Assembly (NCBI GenBank): GCA_030142905.1
Contig: JASJOG010000551.1
Span: 1-64,000 of the forward strand
Origin: Heliopora coerulea
Taxonomy: Eukaryota; Cnidaria; Anthozoa; Scleralcyonacea; Helioporidae
Direction of reading: 5' to 3'
DNA: 64,000 nucleotides
A program made the translations under genes and the position numbers. Position 1 is the first letter of the stretch. Every line of letters starts with the position of its first letter. The notes under the pieces were generated by a model. The model worked only from the letters and a program-made list of their open reading frames with translations. It was not told where the DNA came from and did not search any database. Shown piece by piece: positions 14,191 through 25,619 of the stretch.

Positions 14191-16053
14191 ACGCTTTAAA
14201 ATTTATGACAGTGTGGCTAGATTTTCCGCCAACAATCTGATTTTTGTAATTAATGAAGGACATTCAATATCAAGACGTGATGAGAAATGGAAAACGACCA
14301 AAATTCATTGTAACCTCTCCATCTCTTCTTAATTTCCGATTTGTTCGGTTCCGATTATGCCATTGTTACTAGCAACTTTAGCTTCCACGTTTGTGGTTTA
14401 TCAACTGTGTAGACAAACTGCCATCATGCAAACTAAAAGGTACAACAAACAATGCAATATTGCAATCTGCCGAGAAATGTTGACCATTTAAATTCAGTGT
14501 CATTTAGAATTGCTTTTAAATTGAAACCGAATGATGGTATTTGTTCATCATTATATCTTTCTTCGTTTACGAGGTATTCACAGGTTTTTCAAACATATGT
14601 TTTGACGTTATATTCTTCTCACAGGACTATTGCGGAATATCCCTGGAAATAACCGGTCAAAGTTCTGAAACTTTCTATGCATACGATAAGAAATAAGGAG
14701 CATTCTATGTTCGTATTACACTGTTGCCATGGAAACGAACTGGAAACATATCCCTTTTTAATTTAAAAATTTTAGTTTTTGCTTCTGTTTTGAAATAAGA
14801 CGATTTAAATTTTTAAGATTTTAATATGTACGAATGGTAGATATCCGCTGAAGCAAAGCCTTTTTGATGAAAAAAAAAATGGGAAAAAAATTGAATTTAT
14901 AATCGGACGAAGACCGAGATTTAGTGATTTCCATAACAACTAAAACAGGCTTAGGAGTTTAAAGGAGTGCTTAGGAGTGCATAGTTTAAATGCTAAATAA
15001 CTGTTATCTCCAGATGTACTTCTCATTTGTGAATTTTTCCTGTTTGTGCTACGAATATGACGTTGCACAGGATTTAATTTCCCTGACAGAAAGAAGCAGA
15101 TTTTTTCAGAATTGAAATGAGATTATGAAGCAAAGAATGCCATTCTTCCTCGTTTCAAACATATCTTCAACTAAGATCGAAAATAGATCGACGATTCTTC
15201 ATCTACGTGGCTCTTTTTAAATCTTCGCCGATCCCGTCGGAGTTTATTACTTCACTGTAGCCAGCTCTAGATTATTTTTCTCTTATATTATTTTTCTCGT
15301 ACTCGTTAAAGTGAGACGTCTCTAAAGAGAAAGTGTTGAGAAATCCTCAATTTTTTAAACACTTTAACAGCCCTTCTGCGTAACTTACACCATTCGGACT
15401 TTTTATTTCCTAGTAATTGTTTTTGATCGTACACCATAGATGGGTTTTGGAAGAAAAACCTGCGTGAATTGCAAGTTAGCAATACAACGACCTTGTTCAT
15501 CACAGTCGAAAATTTAAATATTTTATGTGCCTCCTAGTCCTCTCTCTACTGATGTAGTTACAAACACTGTTTTGAGGTACAAACCCAAGACCGACGACGG
15601 TAAAGCTTGTTAAGATACTTACAAGGAATATAAGAATCTTTAAAATACCCCCAAATATAAATGTTTACGTTTACCCCTGCCTCTCGTCACCTGATTACTT
15701 GTTGTAAGCTAATGATTTGACGTAGAACTCTACGGATGAATTCCATAGGAATGAGAAATTTGTTGCAACTGCACCCCAGATGCAGAGACAGATCGGACAG
15801 TAGAAGTGTCACGGACGTCTTTTTCACTGTCTAAAATTCCTTAAGATTTCAGGGAATATAACCTCGACTGCAGCTGTTGTTATGCCCTAGAGAATGTTCT
15901 AGTGCCTCGTCTACCGGCTTGTCGGTCACTACACGAAACAGTCGAAAACATACATTAGTTTTTCCAATATACATTGTATGAATTTGAGTAGTCTAGATAA
16001 TTAACAGGTATATACATGAGTTGCATTTATTGTTCTTTTGTATGTTCGTTTAG
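14191..16053. other. Probable intron, nothing recognised
   Basis: Between the last 75-bp exon and the transmembrane exon I see no further convincing exon. An acceptor-like TTTCAG near 15853 opens a short phase-1 frame rich in Thr/Ala/Val, but a TAG follows and no GT donor lies before it. Confidence 0.4.
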
Positions 16054-16212
16054 CTACAAAACAGCCTGTTCCTGAGGAAACAAGTGATTTGCCAGTGGGC
16101 GCAATTGCTGGAATCGTAATTGGAATTATATTTGCTCTCGTAATCACAGTTGCACTAGTCTATTGGTGTTACTTTAAAAATCGCGACGCTAATGGAATAT
16201 GCGGCAGCACCA
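16054..16212 (+). CDS. Transmembrane exon 1 of a predicted type I membrane protein
   Basis: This 159-bp exon lies between TTCGTTTAG and GTAAGT, phase 1 at both ends. Its 53 residues begin with a short Pro/Glu/Thr stretch (TKQPVPEETSD), then a helix of about 24 hydrophobic residues (GAIAGIVIGIIFALVITVA, then LVYW), then a basic, polar stretch (KNRD), which fits a stop-transfer and an inside tail. This predicts a single-pass protein with its N-terminus outside. The entering phase matches the 75-bp exons upstream, so it is the natural membrane anchor for them. The downstream cytoplasmic exon is not certain. Read through, the frame stops after three codons, so an unspliced form would give a very short tail. 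Confidence 0.65.
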
Positions 16213-19205
16213 GTAAGTAAAAACCACTTAACATTAACTAAACGAAAGCCTATAACTATACTACAACCTCTATATTTGCTTACCTGAACTCATGAAAGTA
16301 GCATCCATGCAATATTTGTCAATTGCGTGGTATAAAAAGTCACTAAGATGGCCTTTTGTACAAGGGAAAAATAAGCCGCGGACATTCGTATAAATGTTCT
16401 AAAATTTTTGACGACCAAAAGAAGTCGCAGCTACAATCACTGAAAAATTTGTTGGAACAAAACAGAGATGGGTATATATCACTATCTCCGCATCGCCCTA
16501 TTCAATCTTTTCAATCTGCAACCTCTGTTGCGAATCTATTACTATGTTCACCCATATGGAAACAACATTAAGAGGGAGAAGGTAATTTTTCACGCAATTG
16601 AATGGAAATTTTTTGAACTGTTATAACTAAACTGGTTAATGCTTGTAGTCTGAGGCGCAATGTGTACGTCCTGCTAAACTATTAACTGCTTATTTTAGCC
16701 GGCAGCTTGTATTAACCGCGGGCTGTTTTCTCCAATAAAAGATCCTATTTTTGCGTTCCGTCCTCGGTTTGGTGTACCAAATGTTAACATTAGTCTTTAG
16801 GATTGTTTGCTGCCTTTAATGTTGTGAATTTAAATACAATATCGTCCGGACTTTCTTTTGCCTTTCCTCCGATGGCGTACAATCCCCTGAGGTATTCATC
16901 TTTCTTCTTTGTTTTGTTTTTTTTAGAAATAGAAGATAATGGGTAAGTTTTTCACTTTAATTCATGCTGTATTTCTTCATTCAAAATTCCTCAGATTTTA
17001 TTCCTTAGAAACCTCCAGTTTTTCAGAGAATCGTGTCCTGCGTTACTAAATTTTCTGCCCTATCTGTTTAACTTAAAAAGTACGATTTATTAATTGCTAT
17101 TTTCAAGGTTTTGAAAAAATGACTGAACTTATTTGTGGTTCAACTGTGCCAATACGGTTGAATATGTAAAGATGTAACTGAAAGAATTGCTGAGACTAAA
17201 TGGCTAATCCTTACACGAGCAAGCTAAAGTAATAACGAACCCTTCGTGCACAACCATACTATAGAAAATTACCCAGTCTAAAGCCAATAGAACGCAGTAA
17301 TTTATTGTGTCAGAACTAGTGGCTTACCTGTTAGTCTGATCAGGCTTAATTTGATGACGTTTTAAGTTACATCAATTTCATTTCCAAATTTTAAAAAACT
17401 ACCGATTTTTGGATTGATGGAGAAAATTTGATCAATGACTTCAATTTACAAACTAAAAGCACTAAGCAAACGTTTGAGGTTATTGCAGATGACTTATTCA
17501 CTGTGCATTTATGTATGCATATTCTGCAACGTCTTATTGCGTAATTCATCTCATGTGCTCATTAGCAAATGACAGACATTGATTAAAAGAAATGAGTCCC
17601 TTTCATGTAAAATGCGTCGATAAGAAATTTTCTGGGATTATTGGGTAAAGTGTTGTTTACTTCAGTTCAGGGCTGTTGTGAAAAACGATTTCGACGACCG
17701 AGTTTGAAAATGAATCGCTGTGTCTTACATACGAATAATAAATAAAAGGGAAGCATTGATTTCAAAATTGCGGAGTAAGCAAGATCGCAGCCAAATATTC
17801 TCACCATCAAGGTCAGTTTGTGTACATACGTACTAGTGCCAACCTTTTAGCTTAAAACGCGCCAAATGTTTGTCCTTCAACTAGCTCAACATGGAGGGGC
17901 CCTGTTGATTACTAACTTTTAAGTGAAATTAACGGACAATGCCCCGTCGAATTTATTTCTGACAGCTTTGGTATTCTTTGCGTCATAAGTTCTAATGTCT
18001 CATTGTTTATAATCCTGTAGAAAAGATGATCTAGACGAAGATTATTATGTTCGTCCTTCCCGTCAATCTTCAAATGTAGAAAATTCCTACGAATCAACGC
18101 AAGTCTAAATCAGCATAGAACTATTTAAGTTCATCTTTTGTTTGGTACGTTGTTAGAAATTTATATGAGTAGGGTTAACATCGAACATGATCTATATCAT
18201 AAGAGTTTCACAGGGCTTGTTAGATTTTGACATTAGACTCTCCTTCGCTTTGCCACTATCTTTGGCTATCAATTGCATTGTAGTTTTAAAATGGTGGTCG
18301 TGGTTTTTGATGGACAGCAACCTTAATTTTTGTCTGGAAGATTTATGTGAACATTGCTTTTATCTTTTGTCCGATATATACAGAACTATTCGTGAAGATG
18401 CATGGAGAATTAAACAATATGATTTAAAGAGTTTGGCTTATTTTGTTCTTTTTCAACGCACTTCTCGGGTGTTTAGAAACTTTACAATACCAATTCTCCT
18501 GTTAAGCCTGCATCATGGCCATCCGCGTTAGTTCTGTAGTTGAACTTCTGGGTTGCGCGAAGTCTCATGAAAATGAATTTGTGTACCATTGTGTAATCGT
18601 TAGTCAATTTAGACTTTTTAAAAAGGATATGCAATACTGAATGTTACATTAGTGGTAAGTGCCATAGCCGATTCCCCTGTTACGGAATCGATTATGAAGT
18701 GACAATCGTGATGTTAACGCAAGCGAGTGTCGAACATTCTCTTGGGGAGGAACAGCGCAGTGTTGTGGTGGTTACAATCATCGGACGTAACTAGGGAAGT
18801 TGGCTGTTAGTGGCGTGGTGGCCTTTGGTTTCGATGGGAGGCCTGGAATTGTTGTAGAGTTGAAAATGGTATGATCAGACCCTAAAAAAATATTGAAATC
18901 TGTGCTTTCATAGTTGCAGCTTTAGTTACGATTTAGGCTAAATTTGTCTAAAGTTCATCGCTGATCATTATTACTTGCCTCTTTTTTTTTCTTGTGAAAT
19001 CGTGCAAACTCAGATATGACAAAATCGCAAAAAGAAGTTGATTGATTTTTGCAATGAGATGTGCCCTTTTAAGCTTAACATACACGAGGAAAAAGGCAAG
19101 TCGAATGGTAGCTTTTAAATCTCAGTAATTTACAACATTGCTATTATCTTTTGAAGCAACATCTTTGTGCGAAGTGTTTCTCGACGCGTTGCAACCCACG
19201 TTGCA
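16213..19205. other. Intronic or intergenic; one possible tail exon near 16.4-16.57 kb
   Basis: An open plus frame at 16356-16571 runs without ATG and ends GYISLSPHRP ... SATSVAN ... IWKQH. A second frame over 16431-16577 is also open, starts in phase 1 after CGCAG and ends at AGAAG/GTAATT. Either could be a cytoplasmic tail exon. A block AAATAGAAGATAATGG between a strong acceptor and GTAAGT near 16927 has stops in all three frames. Nothing else is recognised; the 114-codon frame at 18187-18531 has no family features. Confidence 0.3.
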
Positions 19206-19360
19206 ACCAACCTTAGAGATTGATAGATAGATAGAAAGCTTTATTTTACTAAGCTTACCCCATTCAGCTAATCTGATTTTCAACAGGGACGTAGGATTCA
19301 TTCTATATTACACGTATCATTAAAATTTATATACTATCATTTCCTATAAAAATTGAAAGT

Positions 19361-19361
<1 letters not shown>

Positions 19362-19399
<38 letters not shown>
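19362..19399. repeat. (TA)n microsatellite
   Basis: A run of about 18 TA units lies in the 3' region of LINE 1. Confidence 0.95.
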
Positions 19400-19431
19400 C
19401 AGGAGTAATTGTTAAATACAATTTAAAAATA

Positions 19432-21278
19432 TTATAACCGGCTGGTGGTAGAGATTAATGAATTAAATGTATAGAAAGATTCTTTATTTCTTATTTCGTA
19501 TGGGGGACTGTTCCATAACTTAGCTCCTCTATAGCTCAGGCTCTTTTTAAGGAGTTGAGTCTTTGGTAATGGTAAATTAAGTTTATTAGATGAACCCCGT
19601 AGATTATATTTCATCGAAGCATTAGATTTGTGAAAAATCTTAGTGAGTGATTTCGGTGCCAAATTGTGAATAATTTTGTACATCAATTTGGCTACGAACT
19701 GTCTCCGACGTTTAGAGTTTTCCATCCGAGTTGATTTAGAGCAATTTCTGACTGACCATGTTCATTTTTTCTGCCCGTGATGACTCTAGCAGCTCTGTTT
19801 TGTAGTTTTTGTAAACGATCAGAAAGTGATATACCTATAGAATCCCGCACTTCGCAACAGTAGTCGAAGTACTGTAGTACGAAAGCGTTATAAGCAGATT
19901 TCGATGTTTCTCGCTCTACAAACGGCTTATGTCTCTTAATCGCACCAATTCCTGATAAAATTTTCTTCGATATGTCGTCAATTTGTTTATTCCATGAAAG
20001 AAATTCATCAACATGAACTCCCAGTGTTTTCGTCACTCTTACTCTATTGATTGGTGCATCTCCTACATAAATTTTCGGCTCAACGATTAAATTTTTTATG
20101 TTAAGTCTACATCCAATTAATAAATACTCGGTTTTGACAAGGTTAAGACTAAGTTTATTCGCGAAGAGCCACTCCTTAACATTTTCAAGGTCAGAATTTA
20201 AAGCCGTTTCCCTTTCGTTGGGGTACTTCCCGGATGTGGTTAACGTTGTGTCATCAGCAAACATTCGTGTTGATGAGTACTCCAAACAATTTGGCAAATC
20301 ATTTATGTAAATTAAGAACAGAAGCGGGCCCAGAATAGAACTTTGGGGAATACCACATTTCACTGTTTTGGGACTGGATAGTTCACCATTAATGGAACAT
20401 CTTTGAGTTCTGTTTGTCAGATGTGATCGAAAAATATTTAAAGCGGTTAAACTGACACCGTAAATGCCAAGTTTTTTTAATTAAAATTTCATGGTCCACC
20501 GTATCAAACGCCTTTTTTAGATCGAGAAAGACCACAAAATTAAGTAAACCGCGATCCATATTAATGAACCATTCGTTGGTGCTATCCAGCAAGGCAGAAG
20601 CTGTGGAATGAAAACGTCTAAAGCCAAACTGATTCTTGGATAATAAATTTTCAGTAACTGAATATTCATATAATTGTTCATATAAGATTTTCTCGAATAT
20701 CTTACTGATGACTGGGAGAACTGAGATCGGACGGTAATTGTCCAATAATATCTGAGGACCTTTTTTACGCAAAGGAGCGACTTTTGCTGTTTTCCACTCA
20801 TGTGGAAATATCTCAGTATTGCCATGTTGAATATTTTGGTCAAAGAATAAGAAATTTTCGGGGAAGCAATTTTAAGAATTTCCGCTGGAATGTTATCTAT
20901 TCCAGTAGCTTTAGAAGTACATAGAGACAGAAGAAGATTAAATACTTTAGACACATCAGTTAACCGAAATTGAAAAGTTGTTGTAGATTTCCTAACGTAA
21001 TCATCAAATTTATGCTTACCACTATCAATGGCTTCAGAAATTTTTGGGCCAATGTCCGCAAAATAATTATTAAAACATTCCGATATTTCTGTAGGGTTCG
21101 AAATCAAGCCATTATCAAATTCGATATTATATATAATTTGGTCCTGATGATTACGATTTAGTAGTTGATTATCTGTCTTCCAAGCTTGTTTGGGTTCATG
21201 TTTTGCACTTTCAAATCGACTTCTGTAATAAATTGCTTTCGCTTCACGCAATGCTACTGTAACTACGTCCCTGGACAT
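19432..21278 (-). pseudogene. LINE 1 ORF2, reverse transcriptase and C-terminus
   Basis: The linker ends ECFNNYFADIG. RT blocks follow: NYRPISVLPVISKIFEKI, FLDLKKAFDTVDHE, GIPQSSILGPLLFLIYIND and the catalytic FADDTTL. The C-terminal stretch RNRAARV/ITGR-like and YRGAKLWNSPP is typical of CR1/Jockey-type LINEs. At least three frame changes, near 20780, 20375 and 19710, separate the pieces. The catalytic Asp pair is kept, so the defects are frame breaks rather than loss of the active site. Confidence 0.85.
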
Positions 21279-21499
21279 TTTGTACGTTTTCCAGTCATGT
21301 TCAGAATTAGATTTTGAAACAAGTACTTTAAGTCGATTCCTTTCGAAAATTTTTTAATTGTCTTAGTTAGCCAAGAAACACTAGGGTTATTTTGTATTCT
21401 CTTAATTCTAATTGGTGCATGTTTGTTCAACACATCAAGGAAGAGGTTTTTCCATAATGTCCAGACTCGATGAACGCATAGTTCGTTATCTAATAACTC

Positions 21500-22240
21500 C
21501 TAATTTTGATTAAGTAGATCTTCTTGAAATCTGCTGCCATTAAAGTGTTTATAATTTCGAACTGAAACCTTCTTATGATATCTTGATTTCAATACGGAAT
21601 TAATTTTGCGAACTACGAAAACTAAATTATGATCACTTACACCCGTGGAGATCACTTCAGATAAAATTTTTTTTTTTGGGTTAGAAGTGATACAAACGTC
21701 TAACAATGATGATGTAGATATTGTTTCACGAGTAGGTTTATTGACGACCTGAGATAATTGATATAATTCTAAAATTGAATTTAGTTTTTTGGTTGCATGG
21801 CTTAATTCATTAAACATGTCACAATATCACCAATTTTATATAGTTCCTTATTTTCATTGTCGACTAATTTTATAAGATGCTCAATTTTATCGAATATCTC
21901 CACAGTTGCATTTGAAGGCTTGTATACTGTTGCAATTACGTAAGGACTGGAATTAGGTTTGTGAACCTCAATGTAAGATCCTTCAAGACTATGCATGATA
22001 AGATCTTGTCGATTTTGGTAGCTTAGGGACTGCTTTATATATAAACAAACACCTCCTCCAGTTCTAGAATGATCAGATCAAATAAGATCATAACCCCGAA
22101 TATATATAGTGTCATCATGAATACTTGAGTCTAATCGTGTCTCGTTTAAGGCAAGAATGTCGAGACATTGGTCAGCTAATAATATTCTAATTTCTTCAAT
22201 ATTTTTCGTCAAACTGACAATATTTAAAATTCCCATTTTG
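21500..22240 (-). pseudogene. LINE 1 ORF2, APE-type endonuclease part
   Basis: Motifs in order: LNIVSLTKNIEE (N-terminal strand), ILALNETRLD (catalytic Glu), SRTGGGVCLYIK, VIATVYKPSN, SLLDVCITSN and VSDHNLVFV (catalytic Asp/His). This enzyme nicks the target DNA for target-primed reverse transcription. A frame change near 21810 and stops in the N-terminal half break the frame. It continues into the reverse transcriptase downstream. Confidence 0.8.
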
Positions 22241-22314
22241 AAACTTTACTCCTTGGGAAAACTAAGGTTAGAAACAATAAACTCTTGATCTCTACAACCA
22301 GGCCGGAATGAATG

Positions 22315-22724
22315 TCAATACCTTAAGTGGTTTAAAAGATTTTTAGTCACGAGACTGCTGCACCTCCGCTTTAGATGAATACCTCGACGATTTAAGCAAG
22401 ACAAGTCTATATTTGTAATTTCTATGAAAGTCCAACCATTTTGGTTGCAAATATTTTTAAGGATATCATTAATGTCCTTAATTTTATTTCTAATGCAGGC
22501 TTTATCTTGTCGTATTATGATGCTTGAAATAGCTACTTTTGTGTTGGGCGAGTTCTCCTTAATTTGTCCTCCTAGTTTGGAGATACTCTCAGCAATCTTT
22601 TGTGATGATTCAGAATCTTTGACGTTGTTCGTACCAACATGCAATATTATCTCGTCTGGTGTTTTACGAAGAAGAGGTTTCAAATAATCTTCCATGTCTT
22701 CAATTTTGCTTCCCGCAATAGATT
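22315..22724 (-). pseudogene. LINE 1 ORF1 fragment, SGNH/GDSL-esterase domain
   Basis: About 135 residues. The block EIILHVGTNN is the conserved GxxN region of SGNH hydrolases, and GIHLKRR near the end fits the block with the catalytic His. The N-terminal block with the catalytic Ser is missing because the element is cut off. CR1-type LINEs are known to carry such an esterase in ORF1; its role in the retrotransposition cycle is not settled. Confidence 0.7.
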
Positions 22725-22866
22725 TAACGCAATAGATTTAAAGAAGAATTCAAGGTTTAGTCAAAAAAGGTATATTATCCATTGAAATTATACGCATAGC
22801 AACAGGTCATGCTATGCTAATATTGACGAAATAATAATAATAATAATTGACGAAACAAAGTTCAAG

Positions 22867-23628
22867 TTGTTGACATCCGATCCGGTCAAAGCCACCCTAA
22901 ACCAAGAGAACAAGCTCCGAAATTTCCTCAAAGAATTAAAAAGAGAGAACGCTATCACCGATGAACTGCATGAAAAACTCTGTCCAACAGGCTCCAGACC
23001 CGGTATATTATATGGACTGCCTAAGGTACATAAAGTTAACCTCCCTCTAAGACCTATTCTTTCTGCCTTGGGCATCCATTCCTATAATCTTGCCAAATAT
23101 CTTGTCTCTTACTTGCGTGAGATCTCTGTAGGTCAGTATACAATCACTGACACTTTTTCTTTTGTTGAAGAGCTTCGCAATCTTGATCTTGACACCACCA
23201 AGGTCTTTATGGCAAGCTTTGACATCTCATCCCTTTTCACCAATATCCCCATTGATGAAACAATTGATATTATAATTAATAGGCTCTTCTCTTCTTCTAC
23301 ACAATGTTCGGGCTTCTCACACGCACAATTTCGGAAACTTCTTTATTTTGCTGTTAAAACTTGTCACTTTCTTTTTAATGGCCGTCTCTACGAACAGGTT
23401 GATGGTGTGGCTATGGGGTCCCCCTTAGGTCCTTTATTTGCCAACACTTTTTTATGTTATCATGAAAAGGTCTGGCTGGATAACTGCCCTAGAGATTTTA
23501 AATCGTTAATTTATCGACGTTATGTTGATGATTACTTTGTTATATTTCGCTTTCCCGATCGCGTTAAGCCCTTTTTAGATTATTTAAATTCACAGCACAA
23601 AAGTATTAAATTTTCGAGCGAAGACTGA
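22867..23628 (+). pseudogene. PLE 1 reverse transcriptase
   Basis: 253 open residues. Motifs: YGLPKVHK and RPILSALG (PLE-typical N-terminal blocks), FDISSLFTNIPIDE (catalytic Asp), GVAMGSPLGPLFANTFL, and YRRYVDDYFVIF (YVDD). After the stop, the downstream LPFLDVLIERN ... VYRKPT block continues in another frame, so a shift lies near 23625. PLE reverse transcriptases are related to telomerase and normally work with the GIY-YIG endonuclease. Confidence 0.88.
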
Positions 23629-24119
23629 GGCAAATAATACTCTTCCATTTCTTGACGTTTTAATTGAACGTAACAACGGTTTTTCCACTTCGGTTTATCG
23701 TAAACCTACTTTTTCGGGACTTTTTACTAATTTTGACAGTTTTATCCCACTTTCATTTAAACGTGGACTTGTCTACTTCCTTCTCGACAGATATTTTAAG
23801 ATATGCTCCTCCTACCACATCTTTCATTCGGAAGTCATCAAGCTCAAAAATTTTCTCACAACAATGGGTATCCTACTCCCTTCTTTGACCTTTGCCTTGG
23901 TAAATTTCTCGATAAAGTTTTTTCAGTTTCCGCTAAAAATTACGATGTCTCTAAACGTATCATTTATTTTTCTATGCCATTTACGGGGAAACATTGCCTC
24001 CAAATCCGTTCACAGTTAACAAAACTTCTCTCCTGTTTTCCTCAAGTTGAGCTACGGGTTATCTTTAAGTCTAACAAACGTCTGTCTAGTTTCTTCCGGT
24101 TCAAGGATAGTATTCCGAA

Positions 24120-24446
24120 ATTAATGAGATTGCATGTTGTTTATCAATACACGTGTCGATGCTGCGGAGCATCTTATATAGGGAAACTCGACGCCTTCTA
24201 TACACAAGCATCTCTGAACACCTAGGAATCTCGTCTTTAACTGGGAAGAAAAGATCTTACACTAGCCTGTCTAGCATCCTTTCTCACACCAAAGCTTCTC
24301 ATCACACCATCTCCGCCGATGACTTTTCTATTATTTCGTCCGGTAACTCGCCCCTTGAGTTACTCATTCCGGAGAGTTTACTCATTGATAAATTTAAGCC
24401 TGTCCTTAATGAAAACATCAGATCTGTTCCGCTTGCCTTATTTTAA
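24120..24446 (+). pseudogene. PLE 1 GIY-YIG endonuclease
   Basis: YQYTCRCCGASYIGK contains the zinc-type CxC/C pair and the YIG core of the GIY-YIG nuclease. The matching RRLLYTSISEHLG block (the R/H region) is in the next frame. The domain ends with the C-terminal LLIPESLLIDKFKPVLNE stretch. A frameshift near 24190 splits the domain. Confidence 0.8.
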
Positions 24447-24572
24447 TTAGTCTTCTCTCCTTCCGCTCTTCCTCTTCTACTTTTCTCACACCTTTTCTCC
24501 TCTCATTGGCTAATTAATTTTCACACCTTGTAAATATCGTATTTATAACCTTACCTTACCCATCTTCTAGGT

Positions 24573-24610
24573 TACTTTGAAAATGTTGCGCGTTAGCAAC
24601 GAAACGTCAG
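24573..24610 (+). ncRNA. Hammerhead-ribozyme-like motif, PLE 1
   Basis: After a degenerate CUGANGA core (TTTGAAA) comes a perfect 5-bp helix GTTGC / GCAAC with loop GCGTTA, then GAAAC and GTC. Type I hammerheads are known in PLE terminal repeats. The first core box is mutated, so activity is doubtful. Confidence 0.45.
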
Positions 24611-24640
24611 TAAAGCTTGTCTAAACTAACATATTTTGTT

Positions 24641-25068
24641 ATTTGTCGTGTTTTATCCTGTTATGGCTATTCACATTCGAATTTTGAGCTGGGCATTAAT
24701 ATTCATCCTACGACTACAATTCCCGCCTGGTAAATCCTTGGTCAATAATATAAAACTATACACAATATTTAGATGTTTACCAAAACATATCCATAACATT
24801 GTTTTGGTGCAATTTCCAGTAATGCTTAGCATAACCACCACTTTGACCTCTAGGTCTTTTATTTTTATGCAGTAACCGTTGCATTGATGGATGTATATGG
24901 GATGATACCAAACATCGTAGAGCATTTTAAATTTGTACCGCATGATTTGTTGCTATCCAGGATAACCGTGAAATGGAGAAGCCTTCAGTAACAAGAAAAG
25001 AGAAGACCAGGGTTGACTAGGCAGGCAGTTTCGAATCTGAATGAATCTGAGATACAGGCTTAGAGGCT
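24641..25068. other. No gene recognised
   Basis: Short opposing frames only, with no family features. Confidence 0.4.
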
Positions 25069-25369
25069 GATTACATGGAGATTTTCAGCCTGAGCTGAAA
25101 TTCCAGCCCGGTTAGCCGGTCTGAGATTTCAGCCCGGCCTTCTGATAGAATACTTAGAAAATGGAGCTCGTGATTACATGAAGAAAGTTTCCGACCTGGC
25201 TGAAAAATCCCATGTAATCGCACGAAAAAATTTCAGCTCGGGCTGAAAAGATGATTGACAGACGTTTGTAGATGCAAATTGCCAAAACAACAAAGACTAC
25301 CGACAACTTAATGCCTGGGTTCACTTCTGATTTCAGTTTCAGCCCGGGCTGAAATCTTCCCATGTAATC
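25069..25369. mobile_element. Small MITE with terminal inverted repeats
   Basis: About 301 bp. It starts GATTACATGGAGATTTTCAG and ends with the reverse complement of GATTACATGGGAAGATTTCA. The inside is rich in CAGCCCGGGCTG-type palindromes. It has no coding capacity. Confidence 0.6.
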
Positions 25370-25619
25370 GGGACTTTTTTCAACCCGGTCTGCCGAACTT
25401 CAGATTTTAGATTTCAGATAACTTTATTTTAGCAGGGTAACCCACTCAGCACTGCTACTGGTTTCCATAGGGGCCCTGCAACCATAATTATCTAATTACA
25501 ATCTTAAAACTCTTAACCTATTAAGTTCCTAAGGTATAATACATAAAACTATTACAAACTATTCTTATATATATACATATAATGGAATGTCATTGAAAAC
25601 TGTGTTTTTAATTAAGGTT

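Larger units (their letters stand above)
19206..22735 (-). mobile_element. LINE 1: CR1/L2-like non-LTR retrotransposon, 5'-truncated and decayed
   Basis: Read on the minus strand, the order is an esterase-type ORF1 end, an APE endonuclease, a reverse transcriptase and a short 3' UTR with AATAAAG and a tail of TCTATC repeats at about 19215-19235. The coding region is split by frameshifts and stops, so it is not autonomous. The 5' end stops near 22735, just before a Penelope-like element on the other strand. The CR1/L2 grouping rests on esterase plus APE plus microsatellite tail, not on a tree. Confidence 0.9.
22845..24640 (+). mobile_element. Penelope-like element (PLE 1), decayed
   Basis: A reverse transcriptase followed by a GIY-YIG endonuclease is the diagnostic order of Penelope-like elements. 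The frame is broken near 23625 and again in the connector, so it is not functional. A hammerhead-like motif follows the coding region at about 24573-24610, as expected for PLE terminal repeats. It lies immediately right of the truncated 5' end of LINE 1 and on the opposite strand. Confidence 0.88.

Noticed and set aside
15853..15895. Diverged stalk exon near 15.85 kb
   Set aside because: It starts well in phase 1 but meets TAG before any GT donor.
16927..16942. 16-bp microexon between a strong acceptor and GTAAGT
   Set aside because: All three frames contain a stop, so it cannot be an internal coding exon; a terminal or untranslated exon cannot be excluded.
18187..18531. 114-codon plus-strand frame
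   Set aside because: Longest free-standing frame near the first gene, but no domain pattern, no splice context and AT-rich composition.
22424..22687. Plus-strand 87-codon frame
   Set aside because: Antisense shadow of the LINE 1 esterase domain.
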